64,000 bases of DNA from Betaproteobacteria bacterium (GCA_025356395.1 JANXTA010000114.1:42033-106032), one strand, 5' to 3'; shown: positions 9,161 through 19,873, numbered from the stretch's first letter. Notes: generated by a model not told the origin, from the letters alone. Numbers and translations: made by a program.

Positions 9161-9928
9161 TCAGGGTGTGGCATCGATCAGAGCGCTATCGTCCTTCAAC
9201 GCGACGCCGCTGAGCGACAGGCGCAGCGAAGCCCGGATGAGCCACGCCAGCTTCGTCGCGGCGGCCTGTGGCGGCAGTCCTCGGGGCCGCACGTTGGAGA
9301 TGCAGTTGCGCTCCGCGTCGTGACGTCCGACCTGCGGTTCGAAGGTCAGGTAGAGGCCGATGCTGTCGGGCGACGTCAGGCCCGGCCGCTCGCCGATGAC
9401 CATCACGACCGAGCGCGCCTTCAGCAACGCGCCGACTTCGTCGCCGAGCGCGACACGGGCTTGCTCGGCGATGACCACCGGCCCGATCGAGAGGCCGTCG
9501 AGCATCGGCAGGACGGCGGCCAACAGCGCGGGCGCGTGCGACTGCACCCCGAGGGCGGACAGGCCGTCGGCGATGACGAACAGCACGTCGAAGCCTGCAG
9601 GCTTCGAAACCGACAGCACCTCGCGGCTCGCGTCCGCGAGTCGTCGACCGAGATCGGGTCGCAGCAGGTAGGTGGCGCGATCGGTGGCCGCGCTCGCGAC
9701 GTGAATCGTCGTCGCCGTGCTCGACTGCAGGTCGCGATCGAGCTGCTCGAGATCCAGCGCGCGATGCACGGCATCCCGCGCGCGCGCGTGGTCGAGCTCG
9801 AAGGCGAGCAACGCGGCGGTGGGCAACGCCGAGCCGGCGCGGCCGAGCGCGATGCGCGCCGCGGTCCTGCGACGCAAGGCCTCCCACGGATCGTCGACGG
9901 AGACCTTCGACAGGGACCGCGCGCTCAT
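9161..9928 (-). CDS. eutC: ethanolamine ammonia-lyase small subunit
   Basis: 255 aa; DVLFVIADGLSALGVQSHA, VVMVIGERPGLTSPDSIGLYLTFEP characteristic of EutC; adjacent to eutB. Confidence 0.95.
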   Translation of the reverse strand: MSARSLSKVSVDDPWEALRRRTAARIALGRAGSALPTAALLAFELDHARARDAVHRALDLEQLDRDLQSSTATTIHVASAATDRATYLLRPDLGRRLADASREVLSVSKPAGFDVLFVIADGLSALGVQSHAPALLAAVLPMLDGLSIGPVVIAEQARVALGDEVGALLKARSVVMVIGERPGLTSPDSIGLYLTFEPQVGRHDAERNCISNVRPRGLPPQAAATKLAWLIRASLRLSLSGVALKDDSALIDATP

Positions 9929-11328
9929 GACGGCCAGCGCGACGCGAAGTCCAGCAGCAAGGGATTGCGGACCGCGGCATCGACCAGTCGACCCGCGTCG
10001 TCGGCGAGGCCCATCTTCGCGAGCCACACCTCGAACTCGGGTGCGCGCTTCAGGCCGAGCAGCGAGCGCAGGTACAGCGCATCGTGGAACGACGTGCTCT
10101 GGTAGCCGAGCATGACGTCGTCGGCACCGGGCACGCCCATCAGGAAGGTCACGCCGGCATTGCCGAGCAGCGTCATCAGCGTGTCCATGTCGTCGGAGTC
10201 GGCCTCGGCGTGGTTGGTGTAGCAGACGTCGCAGCCGAGCGGCACGCCCATCAACTTGCCGCAGAAGTGGTCCTCGAGTCCGGCGCGGATGATCTGCTTG
10301 CCGTCGTGGAGATATTCGGGGCCGATGAAGCCGACGACCGAGTTGGTCAAGAGGGGACGGAAAGCTCTGGCCACCGCGTAGGCACGGGCTTCGCAGGTCT
10401 GCTGGTCGACGCCGTGATGCGCGTTGGCCGACAACGCACTGCCCTGCCCGGTCTCGAAATACATCACGTTCGCGCTGGCCGCATCGCCGACGGTCGCGCG
10501 CCGCATCGAGAGAGCCGCGTCGCGGGCCTCGCCCAGCATCGCGAGCGTGATGCCGAAGCTCGCGTTGGCCTTCTGCGTGCCGGCCACCGACTGGAACACG
10601 AGGTCGATCGGCGCGCCGCGTTCGATCGCCGCGATCTGGCTCGTCACATGCGTCAGGACGCAGGTCTGCGTGGGGATCTCGAAGCGCTCGCGCACCTCGT
10701 CGAGCGCATGCCACAGCCGGATCAGCGCCTGCACGTCGTCGCTCGCCGGATTGATGCCGATCACCGCATCGCCCGCGCCGTACATCAGCCCGTCCAGCAT
10801 CGACAGCGCGATGCCCATCGGGTCGTCGGTCGGGTGATTGGGTTGCAGCCGGATCGACAAGCGACCCGGCAACCCGATAGTGTTGCGGAAGACCGTGACG
10901 ACGGTGCACTTGCGAGCGACAGCGATCAGGTCCTGGTTGCGCATCAGCTTCGACACGGCCGCCGCCAGCTCCGGCATCACGCCCGCCGCGACTCGGCTCA
11001 GAGTCGCGGTGTCGGTGGCGTCGAGCAACAGCCAGTCGCGGAAGTCGCCGACGGTGAGATGCGCGATCTCGGCGAAGGCCGCGGCGTCGTGAAGGCCGAC
11101 GATCAGGCGCGTGACGTCGTCGTCCTCGTAAGGGATGACCGCGTGATCGACGAAGGTCGACAACGGCAACGCGGCGAGGCACATGCGGGCGGCGACGCGC
11201 TCTTCGGACGACGTCGCGGCGATGCCAGCGAGCACGTCGCCGGAGCGCAGCGGCGAGGCCTTCGCGAGGACGTCCTTAAGGTCGCGGAAGGACCAGACGG
11301 TGTCGGCGACAGAGTGCGAGAGGTGCAT
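9925..11328 (-). CDS. eutB: ethanolamine ammonia-lyase large subunit
   Basis: 467 aa; TIGLPGRLSIRLQPNHPTDDP, VFQSVAGTQKANASFGI, NHAEADSDDMDTLMTLL; ATGA overlap with eutC. Confidence 0.96.
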   Translation of the reverse strand: MHLSHSVADTVWSFRDLKDVLAKASPLRSGDVLAGIAATSSEERVAARMCLAALPLSTFVDHAVIPYEDDDVTRLIVGLHDAAAFAEIAHLTVGDFRDWLLLDATDTATLSRVAAGVMPELAAAVSKLMRNQDLIAVARKCTVVTVFRNTIGLPGRLSIRLQPNHPTDDPMGIALSMLDGLMYGAGDAVIGINPASDDVQALIRLWHALDEVRERFEIPTQTCVLTHVTSQIAAIERGAPIDLVFQSVAGTQKANASFGITLAMLGEARDAALSMRRATVGDAASANVMYFETGQGSALSANAHHGVDQQTCEARAYAVARAFRPLLTNSVVGFIGPEYLHDGKQIIRAGLEDHFCGKLMGVPLGCDVCYTNHAEADSDDMDTLMTLLGNAGVTFLMGVPGADDVMLGYQSTSFHDALYLRSLLGLKRAPEFEVWLAKMGLADDAGRLVDAAVRNPLLLDFASRWPS

Positions 11329-11460
11329 GAGATGACCTTAACCGATATGGGCCCGCGTTTGAAATCGTGGACCGGGAAGCCGGCATTCTTCAGGTCGACT
11401 TCATCCGGCCTTCGCACCGCGCCTTCATCGTGCCGGCTCCTCCCGAGCACAAGGTCGACC

Positions 11461-12143
11461 ATGCGCACGATCGCGGCATTCACCCTCTTCATTCTGATGT
11501 CCGCCGCGTCCCGTGCGGCCGAGCCTTACCTCTGTCGCAACGGATACTTCCCTGCCGCAGCGGGACAGATCCGGCTCGCCACCGTGACCACGCCCACCGC
11601 GCAGCCCCTTTCCTTCACGCAGGACTGGATAACCTGTCCCGGGGACGGCACCGTGCATCGTGGCGACCGACTGCTAGTTGCCGAGTCGCATGACGGGAAG
11701 TCCTGCGCATGGCATCCCCGTCGATTCAGCGACGACCTCGGCTGGTTGCCGTCGGTCTCGATGACGATGTCGGCGACCTGATCACCGGTTTGCCAGCACT
11801 GGATCGGCTCGTGGACCCCAGTGAATGGCGGCACGACCATCCGCATTCGGCGCGCCGCCGACGGCACGTCGCTTCGTGTCACCGGGAATGCTCGCTGGTA
11901 CGGCGACCGCATCGCCGTCGACGGCGGCGAACGGCTCGTGCACTTCGGATCGTTCGACGGTGAGGCAGCACCGGAAGATGCATGGTTGACGATCGTCGAC
12001 GAGTCCGCCTGTGAAGTCCGCATGCAATGGATCGCAGCTATCTGGTGGCCGCCGACAACAGCCGCTGTGGCGGGATCAACTTGCGTTTCGATGATGTGTA
12101 TCGGCGGAGCCGTCGCCGAAGTCACGGCCCGCCCCAACGTTGA
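11461..12143 (+). pseudogene. small secreted protein, interrupted by in-frame TGA (11779-11781) and a later frameshift (about 12010-12042)
   Basis: Signal peptide MRTIAAFTLFILMSAASRAAEPYLC...; frame 1 continues after the TGA (SPVCQHWIGSWTPVNGGTTIRIRRAADGTSLRVTGNARWYGDR...LVHFGSF), then a coherent C-terminus (LVAADNSRCGGINLRFDDVYRR) lies in a different frame ending at 12143. Confidence 0.6.
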
Positions 12144-12177
12144 TACGCTTCGCATCCGCTCACGAACCCGTACCGTC

Positions 12178-13281
12178 ATGTCGAACACCCAAGAACAACG
12201 CGACTTTTTGCGCAAGCGCTGCTCGCTGATCCTGCCCGGCTTCAGGCCGATCAGTCCCGCCGAGGAGTTTCGGCGACTGGCGGACTGGTGCGAAGCCAAC
12301 CACGTCGATCATGATCACTACGGCGTCGGCGCTTCGGTCGAAGGATTCGAACAGAAGATCGCGACGTTGCTCGGCAAGCCGGCCGCCGTCTTCATGCCCA
12401 GCGGCGTGATGGCCCAGCTCGCGGCCGTGCGGATCCACACCCAGTCCGCGAGGCTGGACCGGTTCGGCATCCACCCGACGTCGCATCTCGCCTCGCACGA
12501 GGAGGAAGCCTACGCGGCGCTGTTCCGATGGCATGCGGTCCCGATCGGCGATCGTCTGCGACCGATGGTGGCGAGCGACCTTGAGGCCATCCGGCAGCCG
12601 CTCGCCTGCGCGATCGTCGAGCTGCCGATCCGCGAGGCCGGCGGGCAACTGCCGACGTGGGCCGAGCTCGAGGCGCTCAAGGCCGCGGCTAGCGATCGTG
12701 ACATGCCGCTGCACATGGATGGCGCGCGCCTGTGGGAAAGCGCCGCGTACTACGACCGCAGTCATGTGGACATCGCCAGCGGATTCGAATCGGTCTATGT
12801 CTCGCTGTACAAGGGCATCGGCGCGGTCTCCGGCGCCATGCTCGCGGGGACCGACGCTTTCATCGCCGAAGCCCGCCTGTGGCGGCGACGGCTGGGCGGC
12901 ACGCTCTATCACTTCGGTCCAATGGTGGCGTCGGCGGCGATGCGCTTCGATGCGAGGCTCGCGTCGATGCCGGCGCTGTATCGACGCACGCTCGCGCTGG
13001 CCACCGCATTGCGGTCACTGGGCGGGCTGCGGGTCAATCCCGCCGTGCCCCACACCAACATGCTGCATCTCTGGTTCGATGCCCCCGCCGATGCCGTGAT
13101 GGAAGCGCGGGACCGGATCGCCGAAGAGTCGGGCCAGTGGTTGATCAATGCGGTCAGGCCGGCGGAGGTACCGCGCTGGAGCATGACGGAAATGTACGTG
13201 GGTGACGCCTTGCTCGGCGCGGACGACGACCGGGTGTTGCCTTTCTTCACGCGACTCTGCGAGCAAATGAAGCGTCGCTGA
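12178..13281 (+). CDS. low-specificity threonine aldolase / beta-eliminating lyase family PLP enzyme
   Basis: 367 aa; PLHMDGARLWE, SVYVSLYKGIGAVSGAML PLP-lysine region. Confidence 0.88.
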   Translation: MSNTQEQRDFLRKRCSLILPGFRPISPAEEFRRLADWCEANHVDHDHYGVGASVEGFEQKIATLLGKPAAVFMPSGVMAQLAAVRIHTQSARLDRFGIHPTSHLASHEEEAYAALFRWHAVPIGDRLRPMVASDLEAIRQPLACAIVELPIREAGGQLPTWAELEALKAAASDRDMPLHMDGARLWESAAYYDRSHVDIASGFESVYVSLYKGIGAVSGAMLAGTDAFIAEARLWRRRLGGTLYHFGPMVASAAMRFDARLASMPALYRRTLALATALRSLGGLRVNPAVPHTNMLHLWFDAPADAVMEARDRIAEESGQWLINAVRPAEVPRWSMTEMYVGDALLGADDDRVLPFFTRLCEQMKRR

Positions 13282-13294
13282 GGGACGTCTCCGG

Positions 13295-13930
13295 TCAGAG
13301 GCCCACGAGGTACTGCGCGAGGTGCTCGATGTCGTCCGCATTCAGGGTGCCGGCGACGCTGGTCATGCTGCCTGCGTCGTTGGTCCGGCGGCGCGCCTTG
13401 AAGTCGTTCAACTGCTTGACGATGTAGTCGTAGTTCTGCCCCGCGACGCGCGGAACCTCGTTCTGCCCGAGGAAGCCGCCGAGGTGGCACATCGTGCAGA
13501 GGGTCTCGTCGGCCTTCTGCTTACCGTGCTGCGCCTTGGCTTCGTCGACGACGAAAGTCTGCCGTCTCGGCTTCTGCCGGCCGTAGTAGTCGGCGAGTTC
13601 GCGCATCTCGTCGCGCGTCATGCCCACGAGGACCGGCGCCATCAGTTCGTTGATGCGACGGCCTTCCTGGAAGTCGCGCAACTGCAGATAGAGATAGCGC
13701 GGCGTCTGGGCAGCCAGGTCCGGAAACATCGGGGTCGGGGCCTGCCCCGTCGGACCGTGGCACGGCGCGCAGCTCGCGGCCTTCGCCGGCACCGTCTCCG
13801 GCGTCTGTGCGCCCGCAGGACCGCTCGTCCACATCGCCGCGATCAACAACACGCGCAGAGCCGCGACCCCGATGCCGTGGGTCTGGCGGCGCCCACGAGC
13901 AGGTGATTCGAAGTGATTCGTGGCGAGCAT
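13295..13930 (-). CDS. di-haem cytochrome c (c4-like)
   Basis: Two CXXCH motifs (CAPCH, CTMCH), N-terminal signal sequence; adjacent to PQQ dehydrogenase. Confidence 0.9.
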   Translation of the reverse strand: MLATNHFESPARGRRQTHGIGVAALRVLLIAAMWTSGPAGAQTPETVPAKAASCAPCHGPTGQAPTPMFPDLAAQTPRYLYLQLRDFQEGRRINELMAPVLVGMTRDEMRELADYYGRQKPRRQTFVVDEAKAQHGKQKADETLCTMCHLGGFLGQNEVPRVAGQNYDYIVKQLNDFKARRRTNDAGSMTSVAGTLNADDIEHLAQYLVGL

Positions 13931-13936
13931 GGCGCG

Positions 13937-15670
13937 TCAAGGCAACGCGAACACGACGACCGTGTTGCCGCGCTTGAAGTCGATCTGCGTGTTGCCACCG
14001 GCCGCCACGGCCACGTACTGGCGACCGCCGACGACATACGACGTCGCGGGTGCGTTGACGCCGGCGCCGCACTGGTACTCCCACAGCTTCTTCCCGGTCT
14101 TCGCGTCGAAGGCACGGAACAGGCCGTTGCCTTCGCCGTTGAAGACCAGGTTGCCGGCGGTGGCCAGGACGCCGCCGATAAGCGGCTCGTCGGTGTCGAA
14201 CTTCCAGGCGAGCTTGCCGGTATCGAGATTCACCGCGGCCAGCCGCCCCCACTGCTTCTCGCCGGGAATCACCTTGAACGCGCCGCCCAACCACAGCTTG
14301 CCGCCCGGGTACTTCGATCCATCGACGTGATAGGTCATCGGCTGGTGCAGGTTCGCCGCGTAGGCCAGATGCAGCTTGGGATTGACCGCCATCGGGCTCC
14401 ATTCCACGCCGCCGTTGGCGCCTGGCAGCATGCGCTTGCCTTCGGGAGTCGGCAGCGCCCACATGTTCTCCTGGGGAACCATGGCTTCGCTGTAGCGGAT
14501 CAGCTCGCCGGTCGCCCGGTCATGAACGTAGACATGACCCGTCTTGCCGCCGTGGATGGCGACCTTGCGCATCTTGCCGTCCTTGCCCAACGCTTCCGTC
14601 AGGATCACCGGCGACACCGCATCGAGGTCCCACACGTCGTGGGGGATGTACTGGTAGTGCCACTTGTAGGCACCGGTGTCGAGATCGATCGCGACGATCG
14701 AGTTGGTATAGAGGTTGTCGCCCGGTCGTTCCGCGCCGTACAGATCGGGACTGGGGTTGCCCGCGACAAAGAAGACCGTGTTGGTCTCGCGATCGACGGC
14801 CGGCGCCATCCACACACCGCCACCGAGCTTCTTGGCGAAGTCACCACCCTTGGCGAGCTGCGTCTTCTCGGCGGCGATGTCGCGATGCAGGTCGCGATCG
14901 GTCGCGTCCTTCGTGGCCCAGACGCCTTCCTGGCCCGAGTCGGGGATCGTGTAGAAAGTCCACAGCAGCTTGCCGTCGTTGGCGTCGAACGCCTTCACGA
15001 AGCCGCGCACGCCGTACTCGCCACCGTTGGTTCCGATCAGGATTTTGCCGTTGACGGCCACCGGCGCCATGGTTTCCGAATAGCCCTCTTCCGGATCGGC
15101 GATCTGCGTCGACCACAGTAGCTTGCCGGTCTTCGCGTCGAGCGAGACCAGCTTGGCGTCGAGGGTCCCCATGAACAGGCGGTCACCCATGATTGCGACG
15201 CCCCGGTTGTTCGGCCCGCAGCAGAAGGTCGTCACCGGATCGAGCTTCTGCTTGTAGTGCCAGAACTGCTTGCCCGTCACGGCGTCGAGCGCGTAGACGT
15301 GGTTGAACGACGTCGTGATGTACATCACGCCATCGACGACGATGGGCGCCGTCTCCATCGATTCGACGACTTCGGTCTGGAACTGGAAGGCCGGGCGCAG
15401 CTTGGCGACGTTGCCGCTGTTGATCTGCGTCGCAGGGTAGTAACGCGTCTGCGCGTAGTTCATGTTCGAGTGCAGGAAGTTCGACCCGTCCTTCTCGGCG
15501 GCATCGAGCTGCTTCTGCTGCACCGAGATCGACCTGGGCACGGTGTTGGCCGCGACGCCGGCCTGCCCTGCGATCTCGGACTGCGCGAACGAGGCGACGC
15601 TCAGCAACGCGCTGGCGATGCCCGCGGTCCCCTGTCCGACGCGTATCCACTGCAATCCGTTTCGAAGCAT
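13937..15670 (-). CDS. PQQ-dependent alcohol/methanol dehydrogenase family quinoprotein
   Basis: 577 aa; repeated beta-propeller W-motifs (e.g. [25 protein letters not shown]), vicinal Cys [23 protein letters not shown]. Confidence 0.9.
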   Translation of the reverse strand: MLRNGLQWIRVGQGTAGIASALLSVASFAQSEIAGQAGVAANTVPRSISVQQKQLDAAEKDGSNFLHSNMNYAQTRYYPATQINSGNVAKLRPAFQFQTEVVESMETAPIVVDGVMYITTSFNHVYALDAVTGKQFWHYKQKLDPVTTFCCGPNNRGVAIMGDRLFMGTLDAKLVSLDAKTGKLLWSTQIADPEEGYSETMAPVAVNGKILIGTNGGEYGVRGFVKAFDANDGKLLWTFYTIPDSGQEGVWATKDATDRDLHRDIAAEKTQLAKGGDFAKKLGGGVWMAPAVDRETNTVFFVAGNPSPDLYGAERPGDNLYTNSIVAIDLDTGAYKWHYQYIPHDVWDLDAVSPVILTEALGKDGKMRKVAIHGGKTGHVYVHDRATGELIRYSEAMVPQENMWALPTPEGKRMLPGANGGVEWSPMAVNPKLHLAYAANLHQPMTYHVDGSKYPGGKLWLGGAFKVIPGEKQWGRLAAVNLDTGKLAWKFDTDEPLIGGVLATAGNLVFNGEGNGLFRAFDAKTGKKLWEYQCGAGVNAPATSYVVGGRQYVAVAAGGNTQIDFKRGNTVVVFALP

Positions 15671-15859
15671 ATCGATCCCCTGGTGAGTTTGGCTGTCGAT
15701 CGTTCCCGAGGCGCGATGGCCCAAAAGACGATTCTTGTGAAGCACGGGGATCGTAACGAGGTTTTTCCACCAGCGCATCATTTTGCAACGCGTAGCAGGA
15801 AGCGGGTCGTCCTCGGCGTCGGGTCCCGACGAGGTGCCGTACGAATAGCGATCGCTCGA

Positions 15860-16639
15860 TCAGACCGCCAGCACGCCTCCGTCCACCGCCAGGATCTGCC
15901 CCGTGATGTGGCGACCCGCATCGCTCGCGAACAACAGCGCGATGCCCTTCAGGTCTTCGTCGCCACCGATGCGGCCGAGCGGCGCGTGCTGCGCCAGCTT
16001 CTCCTCGCCCAGCTTGGCGAGGATGCCCTTCGTCATCTTCGACGGGAAGAAACCCGGCGCGATGGCGTTGACGTTGATGTTGTAAGGACCCCATTCGCCG
16101 GCCAGCGCGCGCGTGAAGTTCACGACCGCGCCCTTGCTGGTGTTGTACGCGATGGTCTGCATCGTGCCCGGCGCGTTACCCTTGAAACCGGCGATCGACG
16201 CGACGCTGATGATGCGACCCGACTTGCGCGGGATCATGCTGGCCTTGCCGACCGCCTGGCTGGTCAGGAAGATGCCGCGCACGTTGAGGTTCATGACCTT
16301 CTCCCAGGCTTCGAGCGGGTGATCCTCGGCCGGCGCGCCCCAGCTCGCACCCGCGTTGTTGACCAGGATGTCGATATGGCCGAGATGCTTCATCGCGGCG
16401 GCCACCAGCGGCTGCGCGCCGTCGGTGGTGCCGAGGTCCGCGGCGACGGCATGCGCCTCGATGCCCATCTTCTTCAGGTGCTCGACGGCCTCGTCGAGTT
16501 CGCCCTGCTTGCGCGACGACAACACCAGCTTCGCGCCCTGCTCGCCGAGCGCCTCGGCAATCTGCAGGCCGAGCCCGCGCGAGCCGCCCGTGATCAGGGC
16601 AGTGCGGCCGCTCAGGTCGAACAGTTTCTTGATGCTCAT
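15860..16639 (-). CDS. SDR family oxidoreductase
   Basis: 259 aa; TGGSRGLG, NNAGASWG, YNTSKGAVVNFTRAL. Confidence 0.93.
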   Translation of the reverse strand: MSIKKLFDLSGRTALITGGSRGLGLQIAEALGEQGAKLVLSSRKQGELDEAVEHLKKMGIEAHAVAADLGTTDGAQPLVAAAMKHLGHIDILVNNAGASWGAPAEDHPLEAWEKVMNLNVRGIFLTSQAVGKASMIPRKSGRIISVASIAGFKGNAPGTMQTIAYNTSKGAVVNFTRALAGEWGPYNINVNAIAPGFFPSKMTKGILAKLGEEKLAQHAPLGRIGGDEDLKGIALLFASDAGRHITGQILAVDGGVLAV

Positions 16640-16703
16640 TCCCAGTCTCCTTGTGATGGCCTGGCCGCGTCGGAACCACTCGCGTACCTGCCGAATCGAA
16701 CGT

Positions 16704-18530
16704 TCAGAACCACGCGTCCTGCATCGTCAGCGTAGTGTCGTCGAGCGAGGCCAGCAGGTCGAGCATCGGCCCGACCTTTGGCAGTTCGAACGCGAAGAAA
16801 TAGCGACAGGCCGCGAGCTTGCCCTGATAGAAATCGTGATCGCTGCCACCGCCCATCGAACGACCCGCGACCAGCGCCTGTTCGAGCCACATCCACGCGA
16901 TGACGATGTGGCCGAAGGCCTCGAGATAGACGCTGGCGTTGGCGAGCGTGCGGTTGGTGTCGCCAGCGCCGTGCACGATGGCGGTCACCTGCTCAAGTCG
17001 ATCCCACTGCGTTTCGAGCTGGCCGGCAAGACGTTGCGAACTCGCTTCGCGCACCGATTTGCATCGGGCGATCGTCGTGCGGACACGCTCAGCCAACGCC
17101 TGCAGCGCCGCCCCGCCTTGCATCACGACCTTGCGGCCGAGCAGGTCAAGGCCCTGGATGCCGTGCGTGCCTTCGTGGATCGGGTTGAGGCGGTTGTCGC
17201 GATAGAACTGCTCGACGTTGTAGTCGCGCGTGTAGCCGTAGCCACCGTGGACCTGGATCGCGAGGTTGTTGGCTTCGAGGCACCATTGCGACGGCCAGCT
17301 TTTGGCGATCGGCGTGAGGATGTCGAGGAGCAGCTTTGCCTCACGTCGCACGGCTTCGTCGTCGGCCGTGTGCTCGTCGTCGACCAGCTTCGCGCAGAAC
17401 AGGTTGAGCGCGAGCCCGCCTTCGACGTAGGACTTCTGCGCGAGCAACATGCGCTTCACGTCCGCGTGCGCGACGATCGGCACCTGCGCCTGAGCCGGAT
17501 CCTTGCCCACTGGCGGCCGACCCTGCGGACGGTTGCGCGCGTAGTCGAGCGAATGGAGATAGCCCGTGTAGCCGAGTGCGACGGCGCCGAGGCCGACGCC
17601 GATACGGGCCTCGTTCATCATGTGGAACATCTGCGCAAGGCCCTTCCCCGGCTCGCCGACTAGGTAGCCGACCGCACCGGCAGCGCCACCCGGCCGGTAC
17701 TTGCCTTCGCCGAAATTGAGCAGGCAGTTGGTGGTGCCGCGATAGCCCATCTTGTGATTGAGGCCGGCGAGGACTACGTCATTGCGTTCACCCAGGCTGC
17801 CATCGTCTTCCACGAGGAACTTCGGCACGATGAACAGCGAGATGCCTTTCACGCCCACCGGCAACGAGCCGTCCGCCTCGGGGATCTTCGCGAGAACCAG
17901 ATGGACGATGTTCTCCGACAGTTCGTGTTCGCCGGCCGAGATCCACATCTTGTTGCCGAAGAGGCGATAGCCGCCGTCCGCCTGCACGACCGCACGCGTC
18001 CTGATGTCCGACAGCGACGATCCGGCCTGCGTCTCCGAAAGGCACATCGTGCCGAAGAAGCGCCCCGTCATCATCGGCTTCACGAAGCGTTCGATCTGGT
18101 CTGGCGAGCCGTGGGCGAGCAGCAGGTTGGAGTTGCCGATGGTGAGGAACGGGTACGACGACGTGCCGACGTTGGCGGCCTTGAACCATGCAAACCCGGC
18201 CTTCTCGACGACGGCCGGCAACTGCGATCCGCCCAGGTCGTAGTCGCGTCCCGCCGCCATCAGACCCGCGTCGCAGAAGGCTGCGAGTGCCTTGCCGACC
18301 TCGGGAATCATCGTCACGCGTTCACCGTCGAAGTGCGGCTCGTTGGCGTCGCTCTTCTTGTTGTGCGGCTCGAACAGGTCGGTGGCGATCTGCTCGCAGG
18401 TCAGCATCGCGGCATCGAAGGTCTCGCGACTGTGGTCGGCGAAGCGCTCGCGCCGGGTCAGCGACTCGACGTCCAGCCATTCGTAGAGCAGGAAGGCGAT
18501 GTCGCGGCGGGAAAGGATCTTGGAGGGCAT
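16704..18530 (-). CDS. acyl-CoA dehydrogenase (long form with C-terminal extension)
   Basis: 608 aa; MCLSETQAGSSLSDIRTRA, LLDILTPIAKSWPSQWCLEANNLAIQVHGGYGYTRDYNVEQFYRDNRL. Confidence 0.94.
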   Translation of the reverse strand: MPSKILSRRDIAFLLYEWLDVESLTRRERFADHSRETFDAAMLTCEQIATDLFEPHNKKSDANEPHFDGERVTMIPEVGKALAAFCDAGLMAAGRDYDLGGSQLPAVVEKAGFAWFKAANVGTSSYPFLTIGNSNLLLAHGSPDQIERFVKPMMTGRFFGTMCLSETQAGSSLSDIRTRAVVQADGGYRLFGNKMWISAGEHELSENIVHLVLAKIPEADGSLPVGVKGISLFIVPKFLVEDDGSLGERNDVVLAGLNHKMGYRGTTNCLLNFGEGKYRPGGAAGAVGYLVGEPGKGLAQMFHMMNEARIGVGLGAVALGYTGYLHSLDYARNRPQGRPPVGKDPAQAQVPIVAHADVKRMLLAQKSYVEGGLALNLFCAKLVDDEHTADDEAVRREAKLLLDILTPIAKSWPSQWCLEANNLAIQVHGGYGYTRDYNVEQFYRDNRLNPIHEGTHGIQGLDLLGRKVVMQGGAALQALAERVRTTIARCKSVREASSQRLAGQLETQWDRLEQVTAIVHGAGDTNRTLANASVYLEAFGHIVIAWMWLEQALVAGRSMGGGSDHDFYQGKLAACRYFFAFELPKVGPMLDLLASLDDTTLTMQDAWF

Positions 18531-18572
18531 CAGCAGTGGATTGTCGTCTTGTTATGGGAGTCGCCAGGCGAC

Positions 18573-19061
18573 CTACTTGAACTGGAAAGTCCAGGGCACC
18601 TCGTAGATCAGGTCCCGGTCGGGCAGTCCGACGTGCGCGGCATCCGCGGGCAACGGGCCGCTGCGACCGTACGAAAAGGACCGATGGGCTGCCCGAACAT
18701 CTTGCGGAATCGCCGCGCCGAGCCCGTGCATCACGCCGAGGAACGCCCGCGCTTCGACGTCGCCGAGATCGATGGCGCGCTGGTAGTAGCGAGCTGCACG
18801 GGTAGGGTCAGGCTCCACGCAGCCGGTTGCCGCGTAGAGGTAGCCGGCGAGCATGTAGGCCTTGGCCTCCTTGCGGGCAATACCTTCGTTGATCGCATCG
18901 CCTGCCCGCGTGCAGCTGCCGGACTGGATCCATCGAATGGCGTCGTCACCATCGGCCCGCGCAACGGAATCGACGCCGAAAAGCGCGGGAGCGACCATCA
19001 GCGCAAACCACGCGCGTCTCGCTCGAGACGAAGCATCGCATCGTTGCGGTGAAGTCCTCAT
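18573..19061 (-). CDS. secreted Sel1-repeat-like protein (paralog 1, short)
   Basis: Signal peptide; Sel1-like repeats (ARYYQRAIDLGDVEARAFLGVMHGLGAAIPQDVRAA); ATGA overlap with next gene. Confidence 0.75.
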   Translation of the reverse strand: MRTSPQRCDASSRARRAWFALMVAPALFGVDSVARADGDDAIRWIQSGSCTRAGDAINEGIARKEAKAYMLAGYLYAATGCVEPDPTRAARYYQRAIDLGDVEARAFLGVMHGLGAAIPQDVRAAHRSFSYGRSGPLPADAAHVGLPDRDLIYEVPWTFQFK

Positions 19062-19873
19062 CGCGGCAACGCCCACAGCCCGATCGGCTGGTTCGCAGCG
19101 ACAACGACCTTGCGATTGAAGATCACCGTCTGCTCGACCGAGTTGTCCACGTTGGGCGACATCGACGGCCTGGCCAGGATGCGGATCGCATCGCCGTAGG
19201 CGGTGAGCAATGTGCGCTCGAAGTCGTGGCGGTTGGGTTCTGCGGCCACGTTGGTGCCGAGGCTGTCCGTGCTGCTAAGCAGCGTCACGCGCGCGACCCG
19301 CGGGTCGAAACGCACCTTGACCGTTCCGGTCACACCCTTCTCGACCGCGTCCTTCGGATAGACGATCGACATGAACGCGAGGTCCTTGACGGCTTCGATG
19401 TAGGTGGTGATCAGCACGTCGGGGCTGGAAAAGGACTCGGGCGCCGGTTCCGGCTCACCGGAACTGTGGCGCATCACCGCGTACCAGCGCCCCGCCTCCC
19501 GATAGCTCTGCAACACGCCGTCCCCTCGCGCGTGGATCAAGGCCAGCGTGCGCGCCGATTCACGATCGCCGAGCAGCGCACCGCGCTCGTAGAGCCGCAA
19601 GGCGCGCGGCACGTTCTGCTGCAGGCAGAAGCCATTTTGGAACAGCTGCCCCGCAATGTAGAACGCCTTGGGCTCCTGCTCGCGCATACCCTGGTTGATC
19701 GTGTCGATGGCCGGTTCGCACTGGTTGTCGTCGATCTGCTTCAGTGCGGCATCGGCCTTCGACGAGGACTGTGCGTGGATCGACCACGGGACCATGACGA
19801 CCAGGGCCGCCACGAGGACGCGCTGCCATCGATGCTCGAACCTTGCCCACTTCATCGCATCTTTTAGGGACAT
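19058..19873 (-). CDS. secreted Sel1-repeat protein with TonB C-like domain (paralog 2)
   Basis: Signal peptide; ALRLYERGALLGDRESARTLALIHARGDGVLQSYREAGRWYA; C-terminal AVEKGVTGTVKVRFDP...SVEQTVIFNR. Confidence 0.8.
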   Translation of the reverse strand: MSLKDAMKWARFEHRWQRVLVAALVVMVPWSIHAQSSSKADAALKQIDDNQCEPAIDTINQGMREQEPKAFYIAGQLFQNGFCLQQNVPRALRLYERGALLGDRESARTLALIHARGDGVLQSYREAGRWYAVMRHSSGEPEPAPESFSSPDVLITTYIEAVKDLAFMSIVYPKDAVEKGVTGTVKVRFDPRVARVTLLSSTDSLGTNVAAEPNRHDFERTLLTAYGDAIRILARPSMSPNVDNSVEQTVIFNRKVVVAANQPIGLWALPR

